NCBI RefSeq assembly: GCF_020723905.1
Contig: NZ_DYHZ01000010.1
Coordinates: 1 to 54,516 of the forward strand
Length of the DNA: 54,516 bases
Source of the DNA: Anaerolinea thermophila
Lineage (GTDB): Bacteria > Chloroflexota > Anaerolineae > Anaerolineales > Anaerolineaceae
Direction: 5' to 3'
Shown here: positions 7,631 through 16,336 of the stretch, piece after piece
Numbering within the stretch: position 1 is the stretch's first letter
How the letters are laid out: each line of letters starts with the position of its first letter
Translations under genes and position numbers: made by a program
The notes under the pieces: generated by a model
Told to the model about the DNA's origin: nothing
The model's database searches: none
Seen by the model: the letters and a program-made list of their open reading frames with translations, nothing else

Positions 7631-9013
7631 ATGACCTTGCAACCGGTAAAACTTTCGCGTTCCTATAAATTTGTGTGGGGAGTGGCGGCGCTGGGAACTT
7701 CTCTGCTTTCGGGAATTTATGGCGCTCTCCTGCCCATTTTCTATCAGGATTACCTGGGGCTGTCCTCCCGATGGATCGGGCTGGCTTCGTTCATTTACGC
7801 CGTCTGGAATGCGCTCAACGATCCTTTGTTTGGATATATCACCGATAATACCCGTTCCCGCTGGGGGAGGCGTATTCCCTACATGCGCTTTACTGCGCCC
7901 TTCCTGGCATTGACCTTTGTGCTGGTATGGTTGCCCCCGAGTCATGCCGGCGAACCGGCGATCTTCTGGTGGATGCTGGTAACCATGCTTTTATATGATA
8001 CCTGCTATACCATCGTAGGGCTGGTGTATTCGGCGTTATTGCCCGAGGTGAGCGAGTCGGATGCGGAGCGTAACGATTTACAGGTGTCTTCCTCCCTGTT
8101 CGGTTTGCTTGGCACGTTGCTGGGTTTCATGATTCCGGACTTCTTCCGTCCCAAGGCGGGTGGAGGTACGGATTTTCTTCCCCTGCAGATGAGCATGGTG
8201 GCTGTGGCGGTGGTTGCCATGCTTTTGATTATTGCCACCACCCTGAAGGTGAAGGAACGCCCGGAATTTACCCGCGTGGACCGTCCCATTCCCCTGGGCG
8301 AAGCCATCCGGTTTACCCTGGTGAATCGTTCGTTTCTTGTACTGGTAGCGGCAAATTTCATGTCCATTCTGATGCAATCGCTTCTGCTGGGAGCCATTTA
8401 CTACATGGCAGATTATCTCCTGCAGATGAATACCCTCATTCTGCTGGCTTGTATTTTTATTCCCCTGATCATTGGCGTTCCGCTGACTCGTCCCATCCGT
8501 CAGAGATTTGGCGTGGTAGGTGCTCAGCAGTTATTGTTAATTATTGCGGGAGTTGGTCTGGTGCTGATTACCATTGCGCCCAGGTTTTTGATTCCCATAT
8601 GTATTGCGGTTGCCGGCTTTGGATTGAGTGGACCGCAAACTCTGACCAATGTATTGTTCGCTCAGGTGGCGGATGAAGACGAACTGCGTTCCGGAGTGCG
8701 CCGGGAGGGCGCTTTCTTTGGGGTCAATGCGCTGATCACCAAACCTGCTCAATCCGTGGCGCTGTACCTGTTCCCGCTCATTCTTGAAGCCACGCACTTT
8801 GTCAGCCGTGGACAGAATGCGGGTGAAATCTTTCTCAACCAGCCGGAGAGTGCTTTACTGGGAATTCGCTTGCTGGGTGGTTTTATCCCCGGGGTTGCCC
8901 TGCTGATTGGAGCGGGATTATTAGCCTTCTTCCCTCTGCGTGGAGAGTATCTTCAGAAAGTCCAGCAGGCGGTGCTGGAACTTCATGCAAAGAAGAAAGA
9001 ACAACTCGGATAA
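7631..9013 (+). CDS. GPH-type sugar:cation symporter (MFS)
   Basis: The 460-residue protein is hydrophobic throughout with about 12 membrane spans. It has the glycoside-pentoside-hexuronide symporter signature NDPLFGYITDNTRSRWGRRI between spans 2 and 3. The ATG at 7631 is chosen because GAGGTG lies seven bases upstream; a GTG at 7622 overlapping the deacetylase stop is an alternative. It likely imports a glycoside together with H+ or Na+. It is co-transcribed with the deacetylase and followed by a clear terminator. Confidence 0.9.
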   Translation: MTLQPVKLSRSYKFVWGVAALGTSLLSGIYGALLPIFYQDYLGLSSRWIGLASFIYAVWNALNDPLFGYITDNTRSRWGRRIPYMRFTAPFLALTFVLVWLPPSHAGEPAIFWWMLVTMLLYDTCYTIVGLVYSALLPEVSESDAERNDLQVSSSLFGLLGTLLGFMIPDFFRPKAGGGTDFLPLQMSMVAVAVVAMLLIIATTLKVKERPEFTRVDRPIPLGEAIRFTLVNRSFLVLVAANFMSILMQSLLLGAIYYMADYLLQMNTLILLACIFIPLIIGVPLTRPIRQRFGVVGAQQLLLIIAGVGLVLITIAPRFLIPICIAVAGFGLSGPQTLTNVLFAQVADEDELRSGVRREGAFFGVNALITKPAQSVALYLFPLILEATHFVSRGQNAGEIFLNQPESALLGIRLLGGFIPGVALLIGAGLLAFFPLRGEYLQKVQQAVLELHAKKKEQLG

Positions 9014-9031
9014 TTCACCTGCCAATTTTTG

Positions 9032-9062
9032 AAAAACCGGCGTTTCAACGCCGGTTTTTTTA
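9032..9062 (+). terminator. Rho-independent terminator after the symporter gene
   Basis: AAAACCGGCGTT pairs with AACGCCGGTTTT around a two-base TC loop region and is followed by T residues. It ends the deacetylase/symporter operon. Confidence 0.85.
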
Positions 9063-9157
9063 TGCTCGTGTCCTTACTGGCATACTCCTTGCACAGAAAA
9101 GGATAGTGCCTGCCGGTGTGAAATCTGTCCGGTTTCATCGTATGAGGAAAAAGTTCT

Positions 9158-10984
9158 ATGGAAAAAAGCCAGCAGTTCGTCGAAACGGAAAATGAAATTC
9201 TCGTGCAGGAATGTTTAAGGGTAATTGCCAATCTGACCGGCGCAAAACGCGCTCATCTTCATTTTCTTCTGCAGGAGCGAAAATTTGAAAAAGAAGCATT
9301 TTTCTGGGCAGACTCTCCAGAAGGACTGCTGGAATGTTCCGAAATGGCAGCAATTCGCCTGGATCATCCCTGGTGGGTGATGAATTTACGCGCTCAGGAT
9401 TTATTGAAAATTGAGGACTTGACCCGTTTGCCGGAAGAAGTCTCTGCCGATCGTCAAGCCTTACAGCATTACGGCGTTCATAATTTGCTGATTTTGCCCG
9501 TCTATGACGGAAAGCGCCTGGCTGGGATGATTCGGCTGGAAAATGTGAGCGAGGACCTTTCCCTGCAGGAAATTGAAATTTCACTTTTACACATTTGCGC
9601 CCAATTGATTGTGCGGATGCTCTGTCTGGCGCGGGATTTAGGGGAATTGCGGCGGGATCGTGCCCGGATTGCTCATCATCAGGAATATGATGACCTGACA
9701 GGATTACCTAACCGTACCCTCTTTCTTGAGCGGGTCAAGCAGGCATTTGAAGGAAATTCCAGTTTGCTTTTTGCGGTTCTGGTCATAGATATTGACTACT
9801 ACCAGCTCATCCATGAGCGTTTTGGCAGAGCCATTGCAGAGCGGCTGGTTCAGGCGGCGGTGAACAAAATTCGGTTGAACTTACGTGCAGAAGATCTCAT
9901 GGCAAGGTTGGGAGAAGATCAGTTTGGGGTTCTGATTCAGGATGTCCAGGATCGTTCTGTAATTGAAATGGTCGCCACACGCATTCTCGAGCGGGTGCGT
10001 GAACCCTTTGTGATTGAAGGCGATGAAGTTGCCGTGACTGCCAGTATTGGTATTGCTTTGCGCAATGGGCACCTGCGTACCCCTGAGGAGATATTACAGG
10101 AAGCCGGCATCGCCTTGCTGGAAGCCAAACAATCCGGGCGTGGGAAGTGGCTGGTCTTTGATGAGAGCATGCGCGAGGAGTTGATTCGCCGCATGGAAGT
10201 GGAGAATGACCTGCGTCGTTCTCTGGAAGAAAACCGTCTCATTCTTCACTATCAGCCCATCACTGAATTGAAATCCGGCAGGCTGATTGGCTTTGAGGCG
10301 CTGGTGAGGTGGATTCACCCCCGGAGAGGAATGATCTGGCCCACCGAATTTATCGAAATTTCGGAGAAAACGGGTTTAATTGTGCCATTGGGTTTATGGG
10401 TATTACGGCAGGCTTGCTGGCAGATGCACCTGTGGCAGGAACGTTTTCCCATCAATCCTCCATTGATGATCAGTGTGAACATCAGCCCACGTCAGTTGGA
10501 AGAGCCGGATTTCAGCGAACAGGTAAAAAAGATATTAGAGGAAACGGGACTTCCTCCCTCATCTTTGCGGCTGGAAATTACCGAACATACTGTTGTCCAG
10601 CGAAGTGGTGCATTAATTGAAGCCCTGGATTCGCTACGCACTTTGGGGGTGCAACTGTATATTGATGATTTTGGAACCGGTTATTCTTCTCTGGGGTATC
10701 TGGATCGTCTGCCTGTGGACGCCATTAAGATTGATCGTTCCTTTGTCAGCAATCTGGGAAAAGCCAAAAGCAGTCAGGGTGTAGTTCAAGCCATTATCCA
10801 GTTAGCCCATGAACTGAACATCGAAGTGGTGGCTGAGGGTGTGGAAACCTTTGAGCAGCATCGTGAACTTAAACGCCTGCAGTGTGAATTCATGCAGGGG
10901 TTTTACATTTCAGAGCCCCTTGATGTTCTGGCTGTAGAGCGGTTTATCGCCGGAAGGTCGGGTTTTGTTTTTGGAGCCGATTGA
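9158..10984 (+). CDS. GAF-like / degenerate GGDEF / EAL cyclic-di-GMP phosphodiesterase
   Basis: In the 608-residue protein, residues about 1-165 look like a GAF sensor. Residues about 180-335 are a GGDEF domain, but the signature reads RLGEDQF (about residue 249) in place of RxGGDEF, so cyclase activity is unlikely. The EAL domain (about 350-595) keeps the key elements: FEALVRW, DDFGTGYSSL, KIDRSFV and VVAEGVET. The predicted net role is cyclic-di-GMP hydrolysis, perhaps tuned by GTP binding to the altered GGDEF. There is no membrane segment, so sensing should be cytoplasmic. GAGGA precedes the ATG. Its stop directly abuts the stop of the convergent mltG gene. Confidence 0.92.
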   Translation: MEKSQQFVETENEILVQECLRVIANLTGAKRAHLHFLLQERKFEKEAFFWADSPEGLLECSEMAAIRLDHPWWVMNLRAQDLLKIEDLTRLPEEVSADRQALQHYGVHNLLILPVYDGKRLAGMIRLENVSEDLSLQEIEISLLHICAQLIVRMLCLARDLGELRRDRARIAHHQEYDDLTGLPNRTLFLERVKQAFEGNSSLLFAVLVIDIDYYQLIHERFGRAIAERLVQAAVNKIRLNLRAEDLMARLGEDQFGVLIQDVQDRSVIEMVATRILERVREPFVIEGDEVAVTASIGIALRNGHLRTPEEILQEAGIALLEAKQSGRGKWLVFDESMREELIRRMEVENDLRRSLEENRLILHYQPITELKSGRLIGFEALVRWIHPRRGMIWPTEFIEISEKTGLIVPLGLWVLRQACWQMHLWQERFPINPPLMISVNISPRQLEEPDFSEQVKKILEETGLPPSSLRLEITEHTVVQRSGALIEALDSLRTLGVQLYIDDFGTGYSSLGYLDRLPVDAIKIDRSFVSNLGKAKSSQGVVQAIIQLAHELNIEVVAEGVETFEQHRELKRLQCEFMQGFYISEPLDVLAVERFIAGRSGFVFGAD

Positions 10985-12121
10985 TCACGGGCATGCGTTT
11001 TGTAAATGCTCATCAAAGGTGCGTGCAAACTGGTGGCGTCCGGAACCGTCGCATGCTGCCCGGAAGTACAGATACGGCGTCTCTGCTGGATAAGCCACTG
11101 CCTGAAGAGCGGAAAGCCCTGGATTACAAATTGGGGTGGGGGGTAAGCCTGGATAAAGATAAGTGTTATAGGGCGAATCGATTTTCAGGTCGTCCAGCGT
11201 GAGAGGAACTTTCCACCAGGTTCCCCATGCTTCGCCATATCCAAGCGCATATTGCACGGTGGGATCGCTGTCCAGTTTCATGTTTTGTTGTAAGCGGTTA
11301 TAAAACACGGAGGCAATTAAGGGCTGTTCTTCGGTTACGACTGCTTCTCGCTGAACGATTGATGCCAGGGTCACTGCTTCTACCAGAGAGAGCCCTCGCT
11401 GAGCATAGGCATTCCGTAAATCGTCCGTCACGGAGCGTTCAAACTCATGGTAAAACGCCTGTACCATCTCTTCGGCGGTGACATCTCGTAAAAAGCGGTA
11501 GGACCCCGGAAACAAAAAACCTTCGTATGAGTCCAGCGGCTCTTCGCCATCTTTTCCCCGTCGGACAACTTCCAGGAACGATTGGGCATCCACGTTCAGT
11601 CCGGAAGTGGCTAAAGAGGCGGCAATTTCCTCAGCGCGCCATCCGGGCAGGATATTGAAAGCCACTTCTTGGGATAAGGGGTCTTGTAGTTTTCCGGCAA
11701 TTTCCAGGGCGTTCATGGCTGCGGAGAGGGTATAACTGCCAGAGCGAATACGGGTATCTCTCCCACTGTAAATCAGATAGGCTCGAAACATCTCCCGATC
11801 GCGAATCAACCCTGCGTCATACAGACGGGTAGCCACGGTATTGGCGGTTTCGCCTTCTCTAATCAGGAATTGGATCGGCTGTCCCTCAGGATTTGCAGGA
11901 AGGGTCAAGGCATCCTGATGGATCAGCAACTGCAGGGATAAATACGTGCGCTGGATGAGAGGAAGGCCAGGCCGGGGCTCGCCAAAAGCATCGCTTGCCA
12001 TTTGTGGAATCAGCCCGAATCCTACCAGTAAGACAATCCCTGCAAGGCAGACTGTCCCGAGAAAGGCCGTAACCAGGAAGGTAAAGCAAGCGCGAGATTG
12101 CTTTTGACGCGATCGTTTCAT
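10985..12121 (-). CDS. mltG: Endolytic murein transglycosylase MltG
   Basis: The 378-residue protein has an N-terminal membrane anchor (about residues 13-35), a LysM-like segment, and the YceG/MltG catalytic domain. The signature ASIVQREA carries the catalytic Glu (about residue 257), followed by SVFYNRL and the SDPTVQYALG segment. MltG cuts nascent glycan strands and so sets their length. The gene overlaps ruvX by 4 bp (ATGA), a pairing common in bacteria. There is no gap between its stop and that of the convergent EAL gene. Confidence 0.93.
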   Translation of the reverse strand: MKRSRQKQSRACFTFLVTAFLGTVCLAGIVLLVGFGLIPQMASDAFGEPRPGLPLIQRTYLSLQLLIHQDALTLPANPEGQPIQFLIREGETANTVATRLYDAGLIRDREMFRAYLIYSGRDTRIRSGSYTLSAAMNALEIAGKLQDPLSQEVAFNILPGWRAEEIAASLATSGLNVDAQSFLEVVRRGKDGEEPLDSYEGFLFPGSYRFLRDVTAEEMVQAFYHEFERSVTDDLRNAYAQRGLSLVEAVTLASIVQREAVVTEEQPLIASVFYNRLQQNMKLDSDPTVQYALGYGEAWGTWWKVPLTLDDLKIDSPYNTYLYPGLPPTPICNPGLSALQAVAYPAETPYLYFRAACDGSGRHQFARTFDEHLQNACP

Positions 12122-12576
12122 TCTTTGAAATCCTCTTCTGTTGTTTCTGGGTAAGCCGGGGGAAGATGCGCTTCCAGATAATCCTGGAGAATGATTACTG
12201 CTGCCAGGTCATCCAGATGGCCTCGCCGGAGTTTCCGCGGGACGCCCATCATGCGGCGTGTGTCTTGCGCTTTGCTGGTACTACCGCTTTCATCCCACAG
12301 TTCCACTGGAATGGAAGTCTGTTGCTGGATGGCTTCCGCCAGTCGGGCGGATTTTCTGCCTTGAGGGGTAGGATGCCCCATGTCGTCCAGGGCTTGTCCC
12401 ACGATAATGCGAACTGCCCCCTGCTCAGCGGCAATCTGGGCAATGGTTGCGGCATCAATCGCGCGGGCAACGTGTCGAATGACCCCTAAAGCGCGGGCTA
12501 TCGTGCCCGTTGGATCGCTGATGGCTAACCCGATACGGACATCCCCCGGATCTACAGCCAGAATGCGCCCCTTCAT
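12118..12576 (-). CDS. ruvX: RuvX/YqgF Holliday-junction resolvase-like nuclease
   Basis: The 152-residue protein starts MKGRILAVDPGDVRIG with the conserved Asp9 of the RNase H-like fold, and has VGQALDD and ELWDESGST. The family processes pre-16S rRNA 5' ends and is related to RuvC. The ATG at 12576 overlaps the upstream stop in ATGA, which supports this start over in-frame codons further upstream. It sits in the middle of a translationally coupled three-gene operon. Confidence 0.92.
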   Translation of the reverse strand: MKGRILAVDPGDVRIGLAISDPTGTIARALGVIRHVARAIDAATIAQIAAEQGAVRIIVGQALDDMGHPTPQGRKSARLAEAIQQQTSIPVELWDESGSTSKAQDTRRMMGVPRKLRRGHLDDLAAVIILQDYLEAHLPPAYPETTEEDFKE

Positions 12577-14078
12577 GGTCGACTCACCTGAATGCGGAAT
12601 GGGAAAAACGGCAGACGATTCCACCATGTGGGGAACACAACGATTCCAGGATCTTTCTCCAGATCCAGCATTTTGCGAATCCTTTGCTGAGCCGTCTCTA
12701 CAGGTTGCCCGACAATCTCCCGGGATATCCTTTGAGGTGACCAGATGGGTTCCAGTATCCTGCGTGCAGTGAGGGTGAATTTGACACTACCGTCAGTTCC
12801 CCGGGTGGCAGGGCTGTTCTGCTGACAGGAAAGCGTGTTCTCGACCACCTGGAAGTTTTCGGGGCGATTCAGATCCAGAATGGTCTGGCACACTGCGCTC
12901 AAGTCTGATTGATGGACGCTCAGTCCGGTGAACCGCATGCGCAGGGTTAGACGGGCAACATCACCCGGCATACCCGCCTCGGGTTCACGGGATTCTTCCA
13001 GAATTTCAGCAGGTTGGAGCGATCCATCTACAAAGAGGTGACCTTCCGTAAGTTGAAAGGCAATTTCTTTCCCGGCTGTCTCGGTCAGAATAGCAATCAG
13101 TTTTTCTCTGGCTTGCTGGTAGTCTCGAAGTGTCGGTGCAGGCACAGGTTGATCGCTTCCACCCATGGTTGGCTGAGGGTTGTTCACAGTCACCAGTAAA
13201 CCGGTGGAACCCTCCAGTGCGACGATGGCATTCGCCGGTAGATTCCCGGAACTGCCGGGCAAGACAGCACGAATTCCAACAGTGCGTTTTTGTCCAATAC
13301 CGGCTGGTAATGTTACAGTTCCCAGAGTCTGGAAAGCCAGAGGGGGAGTCCCGTTCGAGAGAACGGTCGCACCGGCTGGAATCACCACACGCTGATCGGT
13401 CAGGTTGGTGAACTCCACCTCACCGGTTGCAGGAGTCTGGGGGAGTGGAGTGTTTCCGGAGGACGGAACCTCAATGCTGCCTTCCACAATGGTTTCCACC
13501 TGTTGGGCAGGAAGGACGCCTGCCGAAGGTTTCAGGCTGATATCGGGCACTGCCCGGGTTTCGAAGGCTAAAGCCTGTTCCTGTTGTGGAAGCGGGAGAA
13601 TCACCTGTGCAGAAGGCACAAATACCGCCAGAAGCGCCAGAACAGAAAGCAAGGCAATAAGGAATACCGCAATCCTCTGCCAGCCTGAGAGGGAAGGTCT
13701 GGCGTGAAATTCTTTCAGCATCAGGCGATACTCGTTGGGCGAAATTCTCGGGCGCTCTTTATTCCAGCGGAAAGAAAGACGTTTGCGTGCCCGTGATCTT
13801 CGCCATGAACCTCGCTGTGCCTGGATGGGATTGGCAAAACAGGGAATGCCCAGTTCTTTTGCATGACGAATCACTGTGGGAGACTGGCTGACGATACCCA
13901 GGGTTGCGCCGAGAGATTGCGCATATCTTTGCAACAGGAGCAAATCCAGAGGACGTTCCAGCGGCGACCCTTTTTGAGGAAATACCACGAGAACCCGCGG
14001 GGATTTGTTCCAAGACAGTTTATCCCGGGCGGAGATGACATCGTCATGGGCTTCCAGTTGGATAATGTAGGTTTTCAT
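12573..14078 (-). CDS. Baseplate-J/gp47-like single-span membrane protein
   Basis: The 501-residue protein has a cytoplasmic N-terminal domain (about 1-130) with a Rossmann-like pattern: RVLVVFPQKGSPLERPLDL and LGATLGIVSQ. One membrane span follows at about 130-153. The large outer part includes ATGEVEFTNLTDQRVVIPAG and PGSSGNLPAN, motifs of the baseplate-J-like family. In phages this domain builds baseplate rings. In Chloroflexota a membrane form next to ruvX/mltG appears to be a standalone cell-envelope protein, but its function is not established. It is first in the operon, and no other phage gene lies nearby. Confidence 0.75.
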   Translation of the reverse strand: MKTYIIQLEAHDDVISARDKLSWNKSPRVLVVFPQKGSPLERPLDLLLLQRYAQSLGATLGIVSQSPTVIRHAKELGIPCFANPIQAQRGSWRRSRARKRLSFRWNKERPRISPNEYRLMLKEFHARPSLSGWQRIAVFLIALLSVLALLAVFVPSAQVILPLPQQEQALAFETRAVPDISLKPSAGVLPAQQVETIVEGSIEVPSSGNTPLPQTPATGEVEFTNLTDQRVVIPAGATVLSNGTPPLAFQTLGTVTLPAGIGQKRTVGIRAVLPGSSGNLPANAIVALEGSTGLLVTVNNPQPTMGGSDQPVPAPTLRDYQQAREKLIAILTETAGKEIAFQLTEGHLFVDGSLQPAEILEESREPEAGMPGDVARLTLRMRFTGLSVHQSDLSAVCQTILDLNRPENFQVVENTLSCQQNSPATRGTDGSVKFTLTARRILEPIWSPQRISREIVGQPVETAQQRIRKMLDLEKDPGIVVFPTWWNRLPFFPFRIQVSRP

Positions 14079-14142
14079 ACAGGGTCTGCCTGTATGAATT
14101 ATACCTGAGCCTTAAACCCTTTTGTGCAGAGATAAAAACGAC

Positions 14143-15522
14143 TCATTCCCCTGTAGTATAGGAAAGTGCATATTGGAGAATGTTGTTTTGCGATGGTGGA
14201 AAGACACTGCCATCCACCCAGGGCATCACAAAACGCCCAAATCCATTAAAAGGATAAACCCCAGACGATTGCACGCCTGTGGTTTTGCTGATAATTGTGT
14301 ATGTCCCGTCACTGGAGAAAGATGGTGAGAATTCAATTCTTTCCACCCCTTGATCATTCCGAAAGGTGCCTGTCAGAGAGACTTCAGAGTCAATCTCAAT
14401 GCTACAATCCAGTTCATCTTTTATAAGAAGATGTTCGGAAAAAGAGATATGTCCCTGTCCTTTTAACGTGGCAGGTACTGAGTTTGCTTCACTTTCAAAC
14501 TCAATTTTCCCTATAGTAGTCCATTTCTGAGAACACACAGAAAAAATTCTGACCTCCAGAGTACCTCTGACATTGCACGGCTCTTCAGCGACCATCAGCG
14601 AAGGCGAGAGTCCTCGTTTGCGAATCAGGTCATTAAATTGATGGTTCATGGCTTTGGTAATCCGTCCGCGAATTTGATTGTAGAAAGGTTCGTCCAGTTC
14701 CATCCCCTGTACTCCCAGAAGATAAGCCTGCCCTTCGGCATTGAGCAGGCGGACGACGGCGCTCTTATCTGAGTGACAGGGATCAAAGTCCTCCAGTTCT
14801 GCCGCAAGCATCTGTTCACCCATTTGAGTAGCCAGTCGGTTTGCCTGTGCCTCCACGGTATTCAATCCCAGAATCCTTGCGTCATAAGCCAGACTTAATA
14901 CTTCTCTGATTCCTGAAGTATCAGGTTTGATAGGAGAGGATTGATTGCCTTCAGATAAACTCGTGGACAATGCATTCAATTCTTTTTCAATACCGTTTTG
15001 TGCCAGTTGAGTGGCAAGGCTCAGAATTTCTTGAGGATTCCCTCCCACTTCAGCCATGGCTTCGGCAAAATCCAGACGCTCTTTCACAGTGACTCGCCAG
15101 TTCTCATTGCTTTTGGATTTTTGAGAGGCTGTCATCAGCAGAATCTGGGCTTCCTTGTCTTTCCCCTGCTGATGCAGTTGCCGGGCTTTTTCAAGGGTAC
15201 CGGTGGTTTCCGATGAATGGGGTGTCTGGCACAGGGAATTTCCGGGCTTAAGAAGTTCTGCGATGGCTTTGGCTTGCTCTTCTCCTAAAGGAATTAACTG
15301 CGAAGGCTGGTTTTCGATTTCCTGTAAAGCAAACGGCATATGCGCCAGATGGGTTACTTCTCTTGGAAAGAAGAAGGGCGTTGAACAGGGATGGGTAAAT
15401 GCCATGCTTTGAGAAGGGGAAGAAGCAGACGTTGAAGCGAGAGTGCTTTGAACGGAAGTCGGATTACAGGCAAACAGCAACAGAATTGCCCCCAGAATTT
15501 TTGCAAGCAAATGCCATTTCAT
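14143..15522 (-). CDS. Lipoprotein of unknown function
   Basis: The 459-residue protein begins with a signal peptide ending in the lipobox LLFAC (Cys19). A Ser/Thr-rich stretch follows. Residues about 110-230 are Gln/Glu/Ala-rich and helical, TPR-like in feel (ARQLHQQGKDKEAQILL). The C-terminal third is beta-rich with paired cysteines. No family is recognised. It lies 23 bases downstream of another lipoprotein gene and probably shares its promoter. Confidence 0.7.
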   Translation of the reverse strand: MKWHLLAKILGAILLLFACNPTSVQSTLASTSASSPSQSMAFTHPCSTPFFFPREVTHLAHMPFALQEIENQPSQLIPLGEEQAKAIAELLKPGNSLCQTPHSSETTGTLEKARQLHQQGKDKEAQILLMTASQKSKSNENWRVTVKERLDFAEAMAEVGGNPQEILSLATQLAQNGIEKELNALSTSLSEGNQSSPIKPDTSGIREVLSLAYDARILGLNTVEAQANRLATQMGEQMLAAELEDFDPCHSDKSAVVRLLNAEGQAYLLGVQGMELDEPFYNQIRGRITKAMNHQFNDLIRKRGLSPSLMVAEEPCNVRGTLEVRIFSVCSQKWTTIGKIEFESEANSVPATLKGQGHISFSEHLLIKDELDCSIEIDSEVSLTGTFRNDQGVERIEFSPSFSSDGTYTIISKTTGVQSSGVYPFNGFGRFVMPWVDGSVFPPSQNNILQYALSYTTGE

Positions 15523-15545
15523 TTTCTTTTTACCTCAGGGAAAGT

Positions 15546-16166
15546 TTATCGGCAATTGGGATTGGGATCGAAATTTACCTCGAATTGCGGTTGAGTGGTG
15601 AACACTGTGGCATATGGGATTGTCCGGTCTCCCTCAGGAGTATGAAAGGTGATCGTGCCTTTTCCCGTACTGATAAGAGTTAGTTTTGCTCCTTGAAAAT
15701 CAGGGTTCAATTCAAAACGGAAAAGCAGTGGATCTTGAATATCTCCGGTACCTGTCGTTGTAGCAGTCTGGAATGTGCCTGTGCCTGCAGTAGGGATCTC
15801 TATTTCCACCAGTGTACTCCCTTCCGGTAAGGTGAATTGCACCTTTCCACTTGTCTCGACTGTGACTCCAGCCTCTGGATGACCTGTTACCTCAACGGTT
15901 AAGTTCCAGGGTCCAGACAGTCCAAGACAGGTTTCTCCTCTCCCCCGAACGGAGGCGGTGGAGATAAAGTTGTAATCGAAGGTGAAAAAATACCCGACAG
16001 ATGGGGTAAAAGAAGGAAGAGAGGGGGGCTCGTTCAGGATCTCCGTTGGAGTTGGGGACGGAAATACAGTTAAGGTATGGAGCGGTTGAATTTCTGTGAA
16101 CAATCCACTGCAACCACTCAGAAGAAACCATAGGATGAACAGAAACCATTTTGAAATCTTGGTCAT
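15546..16166 (-). CDS. Small lipoprotein of unknown function
   Basis: The 206-residue protein has the lipobox LLSGCSG (Cys19). The mature part is beta-rich, with Thr/Gly-rich runs (TAGTGTFQTATTTGTGD) and paired cysteines. The ATG at 16166 is preferred over an in-frame TTG at 16190 because it gives a compact signal peptide. It is the first gene of a two-lipoprotein operon with its own promoter. No family is recognised. Confidence 0.65.
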   Translation of the reverse strand: MTKISKWFLFILWFLLSGCSGLFTEIQPLHTLTVFPSPTPTEILNEPPSLPSFTPSVGYFFTFDYNFISTASVRGRGETCLGLSGPWNLTVEVTGHPEAGVTVETSGKVQFTLPEGSTLVEIEIPTAGTGTFQTATTTGTGDIQDPLLFRFELNPDFQGAKLTLISTGKGTITFHTPEGDRTIPYATVFTTQPQFEVNFDPNPNCR

Positions 16167-16222
16167 CCTGATCCCAGCCAGAAAACACAATCTGGATACG
16201 TTGATTTAAATAGTTTATTATT

Positions 16223-16251
16223 ATCATATCCCGTTAGAAAGGAAAGTTCAA
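16223..16251 (-). promoter_or_regulatory. Promoter of the lipoprotein pair
   Basis: On the minus strand TTGAAC (16246-16251) and TATGAT (16223-16228) are 17 bases apart. It forms a divergent promoter region with the plus-strand promoter at 16274-16302. Confidence 0.55.
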
Positions 16252-16273
16252 TATATTTTGAAAAAATGTGTGT

Positions 16274-16302
16274 TTGACTGGATTCAAACGCACATGTACA
16301 AT
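16274..16302 (+). promoter_or_regulatory. Promoter of the kinase/uridylyltransferase fusion
   Basis: TTGACT (16274-16279) and TACAAT (16297-16302) are 17 bases apart, ending 34 bases before the ATG at 16337. Confidence 0.65.
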
Positions 16303-16336
16303 CTACCTGAATTCTATTAAGTGGAGTACTGTTCTC

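Noticed and set aside
12573-14078. Prophage based on the baseplate-J-like gene
   Set aside because: The gene is coupled to ruvX and mltG, has a membrane span, and no tail, capsid or integrase genes are near.
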